Assembly (NCBI GenBank): GCA_021776805.1
Contig: JAJFFD010000210.1
Location: 70,908 to 116,818 of the forward strand
Length of the DNA stretch: 45,911 nucleotides
Origin: Planctomycetota bacterium
GTDB lineage: Bacteria > Planctomycetota > UBA1135 > UBA2386
Direction: 5' to 3'
In this document: positions 23,597 through 32,746 of the stretch, piece by piece
How positions within the stretch are numbered: the stretch's first letter is position 1
Layout: each line of letters starts with the position of its first letter
Translations under genes and position numbers: made by a program
Notes under the pieces: generated by a model
The model's database searches: none
What the model was told of the DNA's origin: nothing
The model's input: only the letters and a program-made list of their open reading frames with translations

Positions 23597-25186
23597 CTAC
23601 TTGACCATCGCCTTACGCATGGCGAGGGCGGCGGCAGGAGCCTCGCGCAGAAAATCAACTCGCCATCTCCCAGGGCTCTCGCTGCCATCCTCCCGGCGGA
23701 TCATCTTCGGGGCGGCGGCGATGCCGATCTTGGCCAGAGTTTCTGAGAAGGGCAGCTCGTCGGTGCCATCCACGTACTTGGCAAAGAAGCTCTCGAAACT
23801 CCTGCCGGCAAGCTCCTCGCAGATGCGGCGCAGATCTCCATCTGCAAAGCCACTGTTCTCCGACATGCACTGCAAGTAGAGGGCGCGCATGACATCATCC
23901 AGGGACTGCTTGTTCTCGCTCGCACTGCGGATCTCGATGTCGAGGAGGAGGCCGATCAGGCGCCCCTTGTTGTAGTAGTCCGGTGCACGGCGGCCGGCGC
24001 GACCGTCCCAGACGGTCCAACTGGCCTCTGCCACACTCATCTTCAGCCGACCCGGGTTCCGCTGCAGGCTGTTGATCTCGTTGGAGATTGTCTCGACCCA
24101 ATACGACTCCTCATTCCAGACCCCTGACCTGACCAGCAAGAGGTCGCCGTAGTAGCTGGTGATCCCCTCGCAGAGCCAGAGGTATCGTGTGCGGTTGGGT
24201 TGGCTGTAGTCGAAGGGGCCGAGAGCCAGCGGGCGCAGGCGTTTCACGTTCCAAGCGTGAAAGAACTCATGGCTCACTACCGAATCCCAGATGCTGTTGC
24301 GGGATTCGGTGGAGCCGCTGAGATCCATCAAGGTGAGATTGGTCGAATTCAAATGTTCCAGGCCTCCGCCGCCGGGCCGGGCCGGGCGCCTGATCAGGAA
24401 GGCGTACTTCTTGAAGGGGGCCGGACCCATCATTTCGATCTGTTCGACCACGATCTTCCGGTATCGCTCGATGATCTGTTCGCGGTTGCTCTTGTCCAGT
24501 TCGAAGCCGGAGAGGGCGATCTCATAGACCACACCATCGGACTCGAAGCTGAGTCTCTCGAAGATGCCGACGTGGAAGGGGCAGTCGGCGAAGATGTCGT
24601 AGTCCTCCGCCACATAGATCTGTCTGGCCTCGTCCCAGTCGAGGCCACTGGCGACCGCCCAGGAATCGGGGATTACGAAGCTCAGTTCCTGCGGGCAATC
24701 CAAGCGCTCCGGCACATACAGCCAAGTCATGGGGCCTTGGAATATGTAGGCGCGGCAGCTCAGCCATTTCTCGCCGTTTTCTTCATCTACCTGTCGCTTG
24801 GTTCTGCCGGTGAAGTTCTCTTCGTCGATTGCAAGTTCGTAGCGAACCCGAACCTCGCTTTGCCCGGCGCAGTCGATGGACCAATTGTTCTCGCTGTCCT
24901 TGCCACTGGGCAATTCCTCGCCTTGGCTGTCATAGGCGCGAAAACCGCGAACCGCCTTGCCGAAGTTTCTGATCGCATACGAACCCGGTCGCCAGGCCGG
25001 CATGGCCACGTTGAGCTTGTCGCGATTCAAGCCGATGAAGCGCGCCTCGATCTGTGGCCGGCGCATCTCGGGATTGAAGGTAAAGGTGAATGCGACCCGG
25101 TCCAGATCCCGAGCCGGGGCTGCCTCCTGTGCCAAGCTAGGGAGAGATGTCAGGAAGAGGAGAAGGAGCGGGCGAATCCACAGCAT
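23597..25186 (-). CDS. M61 family aminopeptidase, apparently lacking a full PDZ domain
   Basis: A secreted M61 (glycyl aminopeptidase-like) protein of 529 residues. The signal peptide is MLWIRPLLLLFLTSLPSLAQ. An N-terminal beta domain (VAFTFTFNPEMRRPQIEARF ... MPAWRPGSYAIRNFG) precedes the catalytic domain. The zinc motif HEFFH is at about 306-310, followed by AWNVKRLRP and the glutamate helix LWLCEGITSYYGDLL, all M61 hallmarks. The helical region ends with FFAKYVDGTDELPF, where family members usually continue into a PDZ domain. Here only about 35 residues follow, ending REAPAAALAMRKAMVK, which looks like the first part of a PDZ cut off by a stop. The gene is convergent with the selenoprotein gene, nine bases away. 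Confidence 0.88.
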   Translation of the reverse strand: MLWIRPLLLLFLTSLPSLAQEAAPARDLDRVAFTFTFNPEMRRPQIEARFIGLNRDKLNVAMPAWRPGSYAIRNFGKAVRGFRAYDSQGEELPSGKDSENNWSIDCAGQSEVRVRYELAIDEENFTGRTKRQVDEENGEKWLSCRAYIFQGPMTWLYVPERLDCPQELSFVIPDSWAVASGLDWDEARQIYVAEDYDIFADCPFHVGIFERLSFESDGVVYEIALSGFELDKSNREQIIERYRKIVVEQIEMMGPAPFKKYAFLIRRPARPGGGGLEHLNSTNLTLMDLSGSTESRNSIWDSVVSHEFFHAWNVKRLRPLALGPFDYSQPNRTRYLWLCEGITSYYGDLLLVRSGVWNEESYWVETISNEINSLQRNPGRLKMSVAEASWTVWDGRAGRRAPDYYNKGRLIGLLLDIEIRSASENKQSLDDVMRALYLQCMSENSGFADGDLRRICEELAGRSFESFFAKYVDGTDELPFSETLAKIGIAAAPKMIRREDGSESPGRWRVDFLREAPAAALAMRKAMVK

Positions 25187-25220
25187 GCAGAGATTCTCAC
25201 CTGAGCTAGCCCTTAAGTGA

Positions 25221-25255
25221 AGCGAGCCCCCTGGTGCTAGACCAGGCGGCTCGCT
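25221..25255 (-). terminator. Strong hairpin downstream of groEL, probable terminator
   Basis: AGCGAGCC (25221-25228) pairs with GGCTCGCT (25248-25255). After a single C/C mismatch, CCTGGT pairs with ACCAGG around loop GCTAG, giving 14 pairs in all. It begins 27 bases after the groEL stop on the minus strand and is followed there by TCACTTAAG, only a weak U-rich tail. It separates the groESL operon from the M61 gene. Confidence 0.65.
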
Positions 25256-25282
25256 GGGGATGGCTATGAGGACTTCGAGTCC

Positions 25283-26911
<1,629 letters not shown>

Positions 26912-26965
26912 GTTTGGATTCCTGATTGATTCGTTGTTTTGCTCGGGTTAGCGATTGGCTGGTGA

Positions 26966-27274
26966 TCAGTCGATCACTGCGAGGATTTCGTCTTCGCCGA
27001 GAATGATGAGTTCTTTGCCGTCCACCTTCACTTCGGTGCCGGCGTAGGAGGAGAAGAGCACTCGGTCCTTGACCTTGACTGTGAACTCCGAGCGACTGCC
27101 GTCCTTGAGTTGACGACCGCTCCCGAGCGCAACGACAGTGCCTTCGCGCGGCTTTTCCTTGGCTGAGTCGGGCAGGATGATGCCGCCCTTGGTTTTATCG
27201 TCAGCTTCGACCCGCTTGAGGACGACGCGATCACCGAGAGGGACGATCTTTGCTGCGGACTTGGTCTTGGCCAT
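26966..27274 (-). CDS. groES: Co-chaperonin GroES (10 kDa)
   Basis: GroES caps the GroEL ring. The protein (102 aa) has the expected start of the fold (IVPLGDRVVLKRVEADDKTKGG), the mobile loop with the hydrophobic GGIILPDSAKEKP contact, and the central and C-terminal strands (VKDRVLFSSYAGTEVKVDGKELIIL ... ILAVID). An AAGGAG ribosome-binding site lies 11 bases before the ATG (complement of 27286-27291). It is the first gene of groES-groEL. I looked for a CIRCE inverted repeat (TTAGCACTC-N9-GAGTGCTAA) in 27275-27409 and found none, so HrcA control is not supported here. Confidence 0.96.
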   Translation of the reverse strand: MAKTKSAAKIVPLGDRVVLKRVEADDKTKGGIILPDSAKEKPREGTVVALGSGRQLKDGSRSEFTVKVKDRVLFSSYAGTEVKVDGKELIILGEDEILAVID

Positions 27275-27409
27275 GGTTTCTATTGCTCCTTATGACTGCC
27301 ACGATGGGAGGTGGGGTTCCGGCGGGGATTTGGTTCAGGGCCGGGGGGAAAACTTGTACTGGGTAAGTTGCTGTTGGGAAAATCTAGAGAGGGTTAGTTC
27401 CGAATCGAA

Positions 27410-27826
27410 TCACTGCGCGGGCGGGCGTCCGGGCTGGCCGAAGCCACTGCTTCCAAAGTGATGCTGAATCAGATGATCCAAAGTGAGCCGGAGATCGCTC
27501 ATGTCCAGGGGCTTGCGCAGGAGGGTGAAGACGCCAGTTTGGATGGCAATCTCAGTCTCCTCCTCCGAGGCTTCTCCAGAGATCATGATCGAGGGCAAAG
27601 GCCGCACTTCACTGTTGATGGTCCGCAGGACCTCGCAGCCATCGATTCCCGGCAGATGAAGGTCCAGGATGGAGAAGTCGAAGGCGATCTTGCGGGCGAG
27701 GGCGATCGCCTCGATGCCTTCGCCTGTGGCGTGCACCCGCCATCCCCAGGTCCGCAGGAGTTCATGCAGAACCAAACGGAGTGGGTCGTCGTCTTCAACC
27801 AGGAGGACAGAGAATGGGCGTGCCAT
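27410..27826 (-). CDS. Single-domain response regulator (CheY-like receiver)
   Basis: The chosen ATG at 27826 begins MARPFSVLLVEDDDPLRLVL, a standard receiver start with the acidic pocket EDD at 11-13. The phosphorylated aspartate is D55 in SILDLHLPG. The conserved Thr/Ser position is the serine of SIMISGEA, and the lysine is in LLRKPLD. The extra 19 residues from an ATG at 27883 are not receiver-like. After the receiver only a short Gly/Pro/Gln tail remains, so there is no output domain. It presumably works by protein interaction or phosphotransfer. No histidine kinase lies nearby. The gene lies upstream of groES on the same strand, with 135 bases between. Confidence 0.88.
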   Translation of the reverse strand: MARPFSVLLVEDDDPLRLVLHELLRTWGWRVHATGEGIEAIALARKIAFDFSILDLHLPGIDGCEVLRTINSEVRPLPSIMISGEASEEETEIAIQTGVFTLLRKPLDMSDLRLTLDHLIQHHFGSSGFGQPGRPPAQ

Positions 27827-27964
27827 GGACTTGCTCAGGTGGCCCGAAACGGATCCCGGGCAGGGCAGCGGAAAGCAAGCCATGTGCCGTCCGACGTCAA
27901 TGCTCTAAGAGGCTTTATCTCCAAGGCTTACGAGGGAGAGGCCGAGGCCTCTGCGGACTCCTTG

Positions 27965-28011
27965 CTGTCAGCCTGACAGGGGCCGTGAGGGGTGCCCCTG
28001 ACAAGCTGTCA
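27965..28011. repeat. Cluster of TGTCA/TGACA inverted half-sites
   Basis: CTGTCAG-C-CTGACAG (27965-27979) is a perfect 15-base palindrome. TGACA-AGC-TGTCA (27999-28011) is a second, reaching into the stop codon of the zinc-ribbon gene. CAGGGGC (27978-27984) also pairs with GCCCCTG (27994-28000). On the minus strand the cluster lies 139-185 bases upstream of the receiver gene. It may be an operator array, or form the terminator of the zinc-ribbon gene, though no U-run follows. Confidence 0.45.
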
Positions 28012-28368
28012 CGGCTCGTCTTGATCTGAATCCACCGGATCCAGATCCTCGTCCTCATCACCAGCTTCGTCATCGGTGAAGCGCTGGAAGCCGTCCTCCT
28101 CGTCCTCATCGTCCAGCTCCTCGTCGTCGTTGTCCGGATCCCAGGCATCCGGGTCGTCGGCATCGTCATCGATCTCGTCGATTTCTTCGACATCGTCCAC
28201 GTCGTCGAGGTCGTCCTCCTCATAGGAAGCCAGGACTCTGTCCCAGTCGCTGACCTCTATTGGAGCGTTGCAAACGAGGCAGATGCCGTCGTTGTCGCGT
28301 AGGTCCTCGAGGCGCTCGAGACTGCGATAGGTCTCCGAGCACTCCTGGCAGCGAACGATCTTTCCCAT
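28009..28368 (-). CDS. Zinc-ribbon protein with very acidic C-terminal tail
   Basis: The start ATG 28368 gives a 119-residue protein whose first 40 residues hold a four-cysteine zinc ribbon (C7-x2-C10 ... C30-x2-C33: RCQECSETYRSLERL, GICLVC). The rest is a low-complexity Asp/Glu tail, with well over half the residues acidic, broken only by a few Trp, Phe and Ile. Such short ribbons with acidic tails occur in proteins that bind nucleic-acid-binding partners or mimic DNA, but no specific family is recognised. An open extension to 28494 reads as Arg/Leu-rich non-coding sequence and overlaps the leader. Confidence 0.7.
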   Translation of the reverse strand: MGKIVRCQECSETYRSLERLEDLRDNDGICLVCNAPIEVSDWDRVLASYEEDDLDDVDDVEEIDEIDDDADDPDAWDPDNDDEELDDEDEEDGFQRFTDDEAGDEDEDLDPVDSDQDEP

Positions 28369-28372
28369 GCTG

Positions 28373-28478
28373 GTCTGGATAGAGGGTTTGGGACTTTCTG
28401 TTCGCACCCCTGATGAATCGACGGGCACGAGCCATTTCCTTAGCCTGATCGGCGCATGGCGCAAGCATCTATCCAGAC
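28373..28478. repeat. 11-bp inverted repeat flanking the divergent promoter region
   Basis: GTCTGGATAGA (28373-28383) and TCTATCCAGAC (28468-28478) are perfect inverted copies with 84 bases between. The first sits 5 bases upstream of the zinc-ribbon start (minus strand) and the second 52 bases before the plus-strand gene at 28530. The spacing of about nine helical turns would allow a looped repressor to act on both promoters, or the copies could be independent sites. No regulator is known. Confidence 0.45.
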
Positions 28479-28529
28479 TGAGGCAGGATTGCATCAGCCA
28501 GCTGGGCCCCGGCTGCCGATTAAGTCCCT

Positions 28530-29009
28530 GTGGGACGCTCCAACATCGTCATCGCCGTCATCGGGCTCGCTGCCTGTCTCAGCCTCGCCCTGATCATGCA
28601 GAGCGCACTTAAGTTGACTGCTGAAAAGAAGATACCGCGAGTGGTCCGGGAGCTCACCGGGCGCTACGGAGCACAGTTGGCTGGCGATCCGGTGTTCTGG
28701 GTCGAGTCCAGCCCGGAAGGTGAGTTTGCCTACCTGGAGGTGGCTCCCCTGCTCAATTCGGGGGGCGAGCGCCTGGCGCTTTCGCTGGGGCAGTTCCTCT
28801 GGCGAGGCTTCGACGGCAGCCGTGATCTGGCTGGCCTGGTTGTGCAATGCCGCCTGGCTTCAGGTCGATTGGACAGGTTTCAGGTGCGGCCGCCGAGAAG
28901 AGCCGGCCGGTCTATTCGTCGTCTCCGAGAGGGTGAATTCCCCAGTGCCTTTGCTGCGGCTCCGCCGGCGCCCAAGGCAGAGTCCGGCGCCAAGGCGAAG
29001 ACCCCTTGA
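28530..29009 (+). CDS. Hypothetical single-pass membrane protein
   Basis: A GTG start gives 159 residues. An N-terminal membrane anchor (NIVIAVIGLAACLSLALIM) is followed by a small alpha/beta domain (IPRVVRELTGRYGAQLAG, FAYLEVAPLLNSGGERLALSLG) and a basic then Ala/Pro/Lys-rich tail. It is not recognised. No clear ribosome-binding site precedes the GTG, but there is no other start before the anchor. It is the first of three plus-strand genes (28530, 29040, 31031) that are closely spaced and may be co-transcribed. Confidence 0.6.
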   Translation: MGRSNIVIAVIGLAACLSLALIMQSALKLTAEKKIPRVVRELTGRYGAQLAGDPVFWVESSPEGEFAYLEVAPLLNSGGERLALSLGQFLWRGFDGSRDLAGLVVQCRLASGRLDRFQVRPPRRAGRSIRRLREGEFPSAFAAAPPAPKAESGAKAKTP

Positions 29010-29039
29010 GTCGTATGCGAGACCGGGTCCAATGAGCAT

Positions 29040-31034
29040 ATGAGTCTGCTCCTGGGGCTAGCGCTCTGTCTTGCCCCACAAGAATCCGCACCGAAGTTCA
29101 GAGTCACCAACCTGGCGCCCATCGAGCGTCTGCAGGTGCTCGCTGTATCGATGCCCCTGCCGCGGGGACGGCACTATTCACTCCCTGCCTGTGAAGTCGG
29201 CGGCGAGGTGTTTCCGACCCAGACGCTCCTGCGATGGTCTGATGGATCCATCGCCCTGAGCCAGTTACATCTTCGGGTCAAGATCCCGGCGGAGAGCAGT
29301 GCGTCCTATGAGGTCGGATTGCGTCGCCAAGAAAAGGGGCCGCAGGATTGGCGGGAGCTGAGATGGCTCTTCCCAGAACAGCCGGAGCTGCAGTTCGAGT
29401 TGATTGACCCCTGGGGGCGGAAGTTCCTTGCTGGCTTGCTGCCGGATGAGAGCGCTGGTCCAGGCGGCTGGCTTCCTGGGAGCGATCTCATTCGCCGGCG
29501 CAGGTTCGCCAGCGCCTTTCATCTGCTTACGGATCCGAGTCAGGTTCTGCTGACCCTGCGCGCCTATCTGACCTTCTACCGCGGTGAGCGGCGGGCGGAG
29601 CTGACGGTTCTGCTGGACAATGCTGGCGCCGCCGGCGTGCCCCTGGGCCCAATCCGCTTTCGACAGCTGAGCCTGCTATCCGGCCGGGAGACTTTGCTTC
29701 GGCCACGCTTCATCCGCGAGAATCTGCTGCAGCAACCGCGGCTGCAGCAAGATGGCAGGTTCAAGCAGGTTCTGCTCGGGCCGAGCGATCAGCTCTACCT
29801 GGGAGATCGGACTGCCAAGGCCTTCCGCTTTGATCTCTTTGCAAAGGACGAAGAGGTCGACGAAACAGCAGCCTTGCTCGCACGCTGGCAGGTTCGCCAG
29901 CCATTGGTTGCGGTCCCAGAGCTCGACTGGGTTCGGCATACTGGCGCCTTTGGCATGCACGGTGGACCGGCGCCAATTCTTTCAGATGAGGATGGTCAGG
30001 CCGGCTTGCAGTTGCAGTCCTTGCGGATGGCTGGCGAGTTCGGACCCTTCGCCGGTTTTGGTGACCCCCGTGATGCTGCCGCGCAGGGCACCGCGCGCAA
30101 TGGCCCTTCGGCCCTACACAACGTCCTGCGCTGGGCTTCTGGCGACTTGCTCAGAGCTGCTGAGGGCATGGCCCTTCAGCAGTCCCTGCGGCCATCGCCG
30201 GGGATGAATCCAAGACTGCCTGAATCGATGGCGGCCTGGCGAGAGGGCATGTCTTCGCGCACTGTGCAGCGTCCTCACGGCTTCACCGCACTCGACTACG
30301 AGCATTTCTCTGTCGATCTCCTCTACGACTACTACTGGCTGACGGGAGATCCCTTCGCCCTCGACGAGTTGCGACGCATTGGCCGTGGTCTACGACCCCT
30401 CCTCGAGGGAGTCCCCTTCATGACCGCGCGTGGAGAAGGATGGTGTTTGCAGGCGGGTGTGCAAATCGCCCGTGCGAGCGGCGACAGGCAGTTGCTCGCG
30501 GACCTCTACGAGCGCTTCGAGAAGGTCATTCTCCCGGTCTTGGGGAGAGAGCCTGCTAGCTTCGCGATTCGCCAGCCCGCACATCCAGAGGCCCTCGGTG
30601 AGGGGGAGAGCTTCGACCTGCCCTGGCAGATGGCGGCTCTGGTCTATGGCTTGCACGCACTCTTCCAAGAGACTGGGTCAGAGGATGTACGCGATGCCAT
30701 GGTGGATGTTGCTTTGACCATGGCCGGCCCCGGTTGGGTGGAAGGCCTTGGGCCGAAGTACTTGCTCAGTGCGACGGATCCGGAGCGATACCAAATGCCA
30801 GTCGGATACGAGGCTCTCGAGGGAACTGCGTGGATGCAGATTGGCGCCTTCGCATTGGCCGCAGAACTCACTCTTGCCGAAGCGGACAGAAGTCTGATTC
30901 GCTCTCGTGCCGATGCCTTATGGGCGCCGCATGAGGAGGTGGGGGAGGTGACGGCCGGCCTCTCTGTCAGCAACAAAGCGGCGGCTAATCCTTGGTTTCA
31001 GATCTACTTGGACAGGAGACCCGTCCAGCGGTGA
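29040..31034 (+). CDS. Secreted protein, rift-barrel plus helical toroid, polysaccharide-lyase-like
   Basis: A 664-residue protein starts with a short hydrophobic signal (MSLLLGLALCLAPQ). Residues of about 20-240 are beta-rich (FRVTNLAPIERLQVLAVSMPLPRG ... LLRWSDGSIALSQLHLRVKIPA), like the N-terminal rift barrel of PcRGLX-type exo-acting lyases. Residues 270-660 are helical with motifs of six-hairpin toroids (DLLYDYYWLTGDPFALDELRRIGRGLRPLL). The combination suggests a sugar- or glycan-acting enzyme, but no catalytic residues can be assigned with confidence. The stop overlaps the start of the TPR gene in a GTGA junction, so the two are coupled. Confidence 0.6.
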   Translation: MSLLLGLALCLAPQESAPKFRVTNLAPIERLQVLAVSMPLPRGRHYSLPACEVGGEVFPTQTLLRWSDGSIALSQLHLRVKIPAESSASYEVGLRRQEKGPQDWRELRWLFPEQPELQFELIDPWGRKFLAGLLPDESAGPGGWLPGSDLIRRRRFASAFHLLTDPSQVLLTLRAYLTFYRGERRAELTVLLDNAGAAGVPLGPIRFRQLSLLSGRETLLRPRFIRENLLQQPRLQQDGRFKQVLLGPSDQLYLGDRTAKAFRFDLFAKDEEVDETAALLARWQVRQPLVAVPELDWVRHTGAFGMHGGPAPILSDEDGQAGLQLQSLRMAGEFGPFAGFGDPRDAAAQGTARNGPSALHNVLRWASGDLLRAAEGMALQQSLRPSPGMNPRLPESMAAWREGMSSRTVQRPHGFTALDYEHFSVDLLYDYYWLTGDPFALDELRRIGRGLRPLLEGVPFMTARGEGWCLQAGVQIARASGDRQLLADLYERFEKVILPVLGREPASFAIRQPAHPEALGEGESFDLPWQMAALVYGLHALFQETGSEDVRDAMVDVALTMAGPGWVEGLGPKYLLSATDPERYQMPVGYEALEGTAWMQIGAFALAAELTLAEADRSLIRSRADALWAPHEEVGEVTAGLSVSNKAAANPWFQIYLDRRPVQR

Positions 31035-32746
31035 GCGCAATCGTCTATTCATTTGCTGTGGATAGTGGCCTGGCACAGGTGCCGGGCACGGCGCCTTTGG
31101 CAGTGCTCTCGCGGCAGATCCCGCGGCAAGTTGTCCTTGGGTTGAACAGCGGACGGGATCGTGGGCTGCGCTTCTTTCCCTTCATGGGGCAAGTCGAGGG
31201 TGTGCGACGCTTCTTCGAACTCCCCGAGCTGCTGGCCGTTCCCGAGCTACTCAAGCTGCATGGTCAGAGTTCTCCTCCCCAGCTGATCGTCGATGGATGT
31301 ATCCATAGCGAGGGGCTGCGGCTGCGCATCAGCGAAGGAGAAGCTGGTGCATTGCTCTTCGAGGAGGATCTGGGCTTCGATCCTGAGGATCCATGGTCGG
31401 TGGTTCGGAGAATCCAGTTTGAGCTGCTCGGCTTCCTCGGCTGGTCCGATCTTCCGCCGGAAGCGCTCGACATCCAGGGGGAGGCCGCGGGTTGGTTCCT
31501 GATTGCCCGCGATGATCTGCTTGCTCTGGAAGCCAATCACCTGCGGTCGGATCCGGGTCGGAGCTTGCGCGCGATCGCCGAGGCCTTTGCCCGTTCCCCG
31601 CAATCGAGGGAGGTGCGCGAGCTTCTCTTGGAGATCTGTGCGCGGATGGCTCAGCAAAAAATTGCATGCGAAGCCGTGTGCGCACTGCTCTTGGAAGTTG
31701 CACCAGCGGTCGGTGCTGCTGATCCGGCCTTCGTCGATCAAGCGGCATCAATAGTGGAGACTGCTTCGGGCATGCGCTCTGCCCTGCCGCTCTATGAGGT
31801 CCAGGCTGATGCCGAACCTGCCGGGGAAGCAGCCGTCAAGGCGGGCATGGTGCTCTTTCACCAGGGCGATCGCGACAGGGCTCTGCAGGTGTTGCGCCGA
31901 GCTTTCGAGGCAGGAAATCTGAGCGCCAGTCTCAGGGCGCAGCTCGCGGTCGTTGAAGGCGAATGTGGGAACGCGACGAGGAGCACCCAGCTACTCGACG
32001 AACTTGCCGATGAGAGCGTTCTGACATCCGCGGTCACACGACTCGTCACCAATTACCTTCTCCTGAACGAGCGAAACGAGAAAGCCCTCACCCTCCTAGA
32101 TGGTGCAATCGCCCGCGATGCGGGCAATTCCGGTTTGTATCTGGATCGCGGCAGAGTCTTGCTCGCGATGCGAAGGGGAGAAGAGGCCGCGGCCGCTTTC
32201 CGGTCTTGTCTCGAGAATCGGCCAAGCCCCGAGACAAAGGAGGAGGTGCGACGCTACCTGTCACTCGTGGATGACCCGCAGACTCTGAGTTCAGTGCAGG
32301 ACTTGGAGGCGAAGCTCGCCAAGGGTGATCTGCGCGGCGCGGTTGCCCTCGCCAGACAACTCTGCCGAGAGAGGCCAGGCCTGCCAGAAGCCTGGCTCCT
32401 GCAGGGCGTCGCTCGCCAGCGCAGTGGCCAACTGCGCCGAGCCCTGACCTGCTTTCGCCATGCTCTGCGCCTGAACCCGGGAATGGGCGAGGCGCACAAC
32501 CGGATTGGCATTCTCCTGGCCCTTCGCAAGAAGGCAGCTGAGGGCTATGTCCATCTGCGGCAGGCAGCCGAGTTGAATCCGGAGGATAGTTCGCCTTGGT
32601 TGCATCTCGCCCAGGTCTGCGTGCAGATCGGGAAGATCGATGAGGGTGAAGCCGCTTTGCAGAAGGCCGAGGCCCTTGGTGGTCATGAGGCGGAGGCTGC
32701 GGCGGTGCGTCGCGCCTTTTTTGCTGCCCAGGACAAGAAGGCCTAG
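31031..32746 (+). CDS. Tetratricopeptide-repeat protein
   Basis: The start GTG 31031 overlaps the upstream stop; the ATG-less extension to 30992 lies inside the previous gene. The 571-residue protein has a unique N-terminal region of about 180 residues (MSAIVYSFAVDSGLAQVPG ...), without a clear signal peptide. Helical repeats run from about 190 to the end. Clear TPR units include GMVLFHQGDRDRALQVLRRAFEAG, YLDRGRVLLAMRRGEEAAAAF, LLQGVARQRSGQLRRALTCF and LHLAQVCVQIGKIDEGEAAL. TPR arrays are protein-binding scaffolds; the partner may be the coupled lyase-like protein, which is inference. The 3' end overlaps the convergent gene by four bases. Confidence 0.78.
   Translation: MSAIVYSFAVDSGLAQVPGTAPLAVLSRQIPRQVVLGLNSGRDRGLRFFPFMGQVEGVRRFFELPELLAVPELLKLHGQSSPPQLIVDGCIHSEGLRLRISEGEAGALLFEEDLGFDPEDPWSVVRRIQFELLGFLGWSDLPPEALDIQGEAAGWFLIARDDLLALEANHLRSDPGRSLRAIAEAFARSPQSREVRELLLEICARMAQQKIACEAVCALLLEVAPAVGAADPAFVDQAASIVETASGMRSALPLYEVQADAEPAGEAAVKAGMVLFHQGDRDRALQVLRRAFEAGNLSASLRAQLAVVEGECGNATRSTQLLDELADESVLTSAVTRLVTNYLLLNERNEKALTLLDGAIARDAGNSGLYLDRGRVLLAMRRGEEAAAAFRSCLENRPSPETKEEVRRYLSLVDDPQTLSSVQDLEAKLAKGDLRGAVALARQLCRERPGLPEAWLLQGVARQRSGQLRRALTCFRHALRLNPGMGEAHNRIGILLALRKKAAEGYVHLRQAAELNPEDSSPWLHLAQVCVQIGKIDEGEAALQKAEALGGHEAEAAAVRRAFFAAQDKKA

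Noticed and set aside
24200..25204. Plus-strand open frame (334 codons)
   Set aside because: It is antisense to the M61 peptidase, which has HExxH and signal peptide.
27275..27409. CIRCE operator upstream of groES
   Set aside because: I could not find the TTAGCACTC-N9-GAGTGCTAA pattern or a close variant in this gap.
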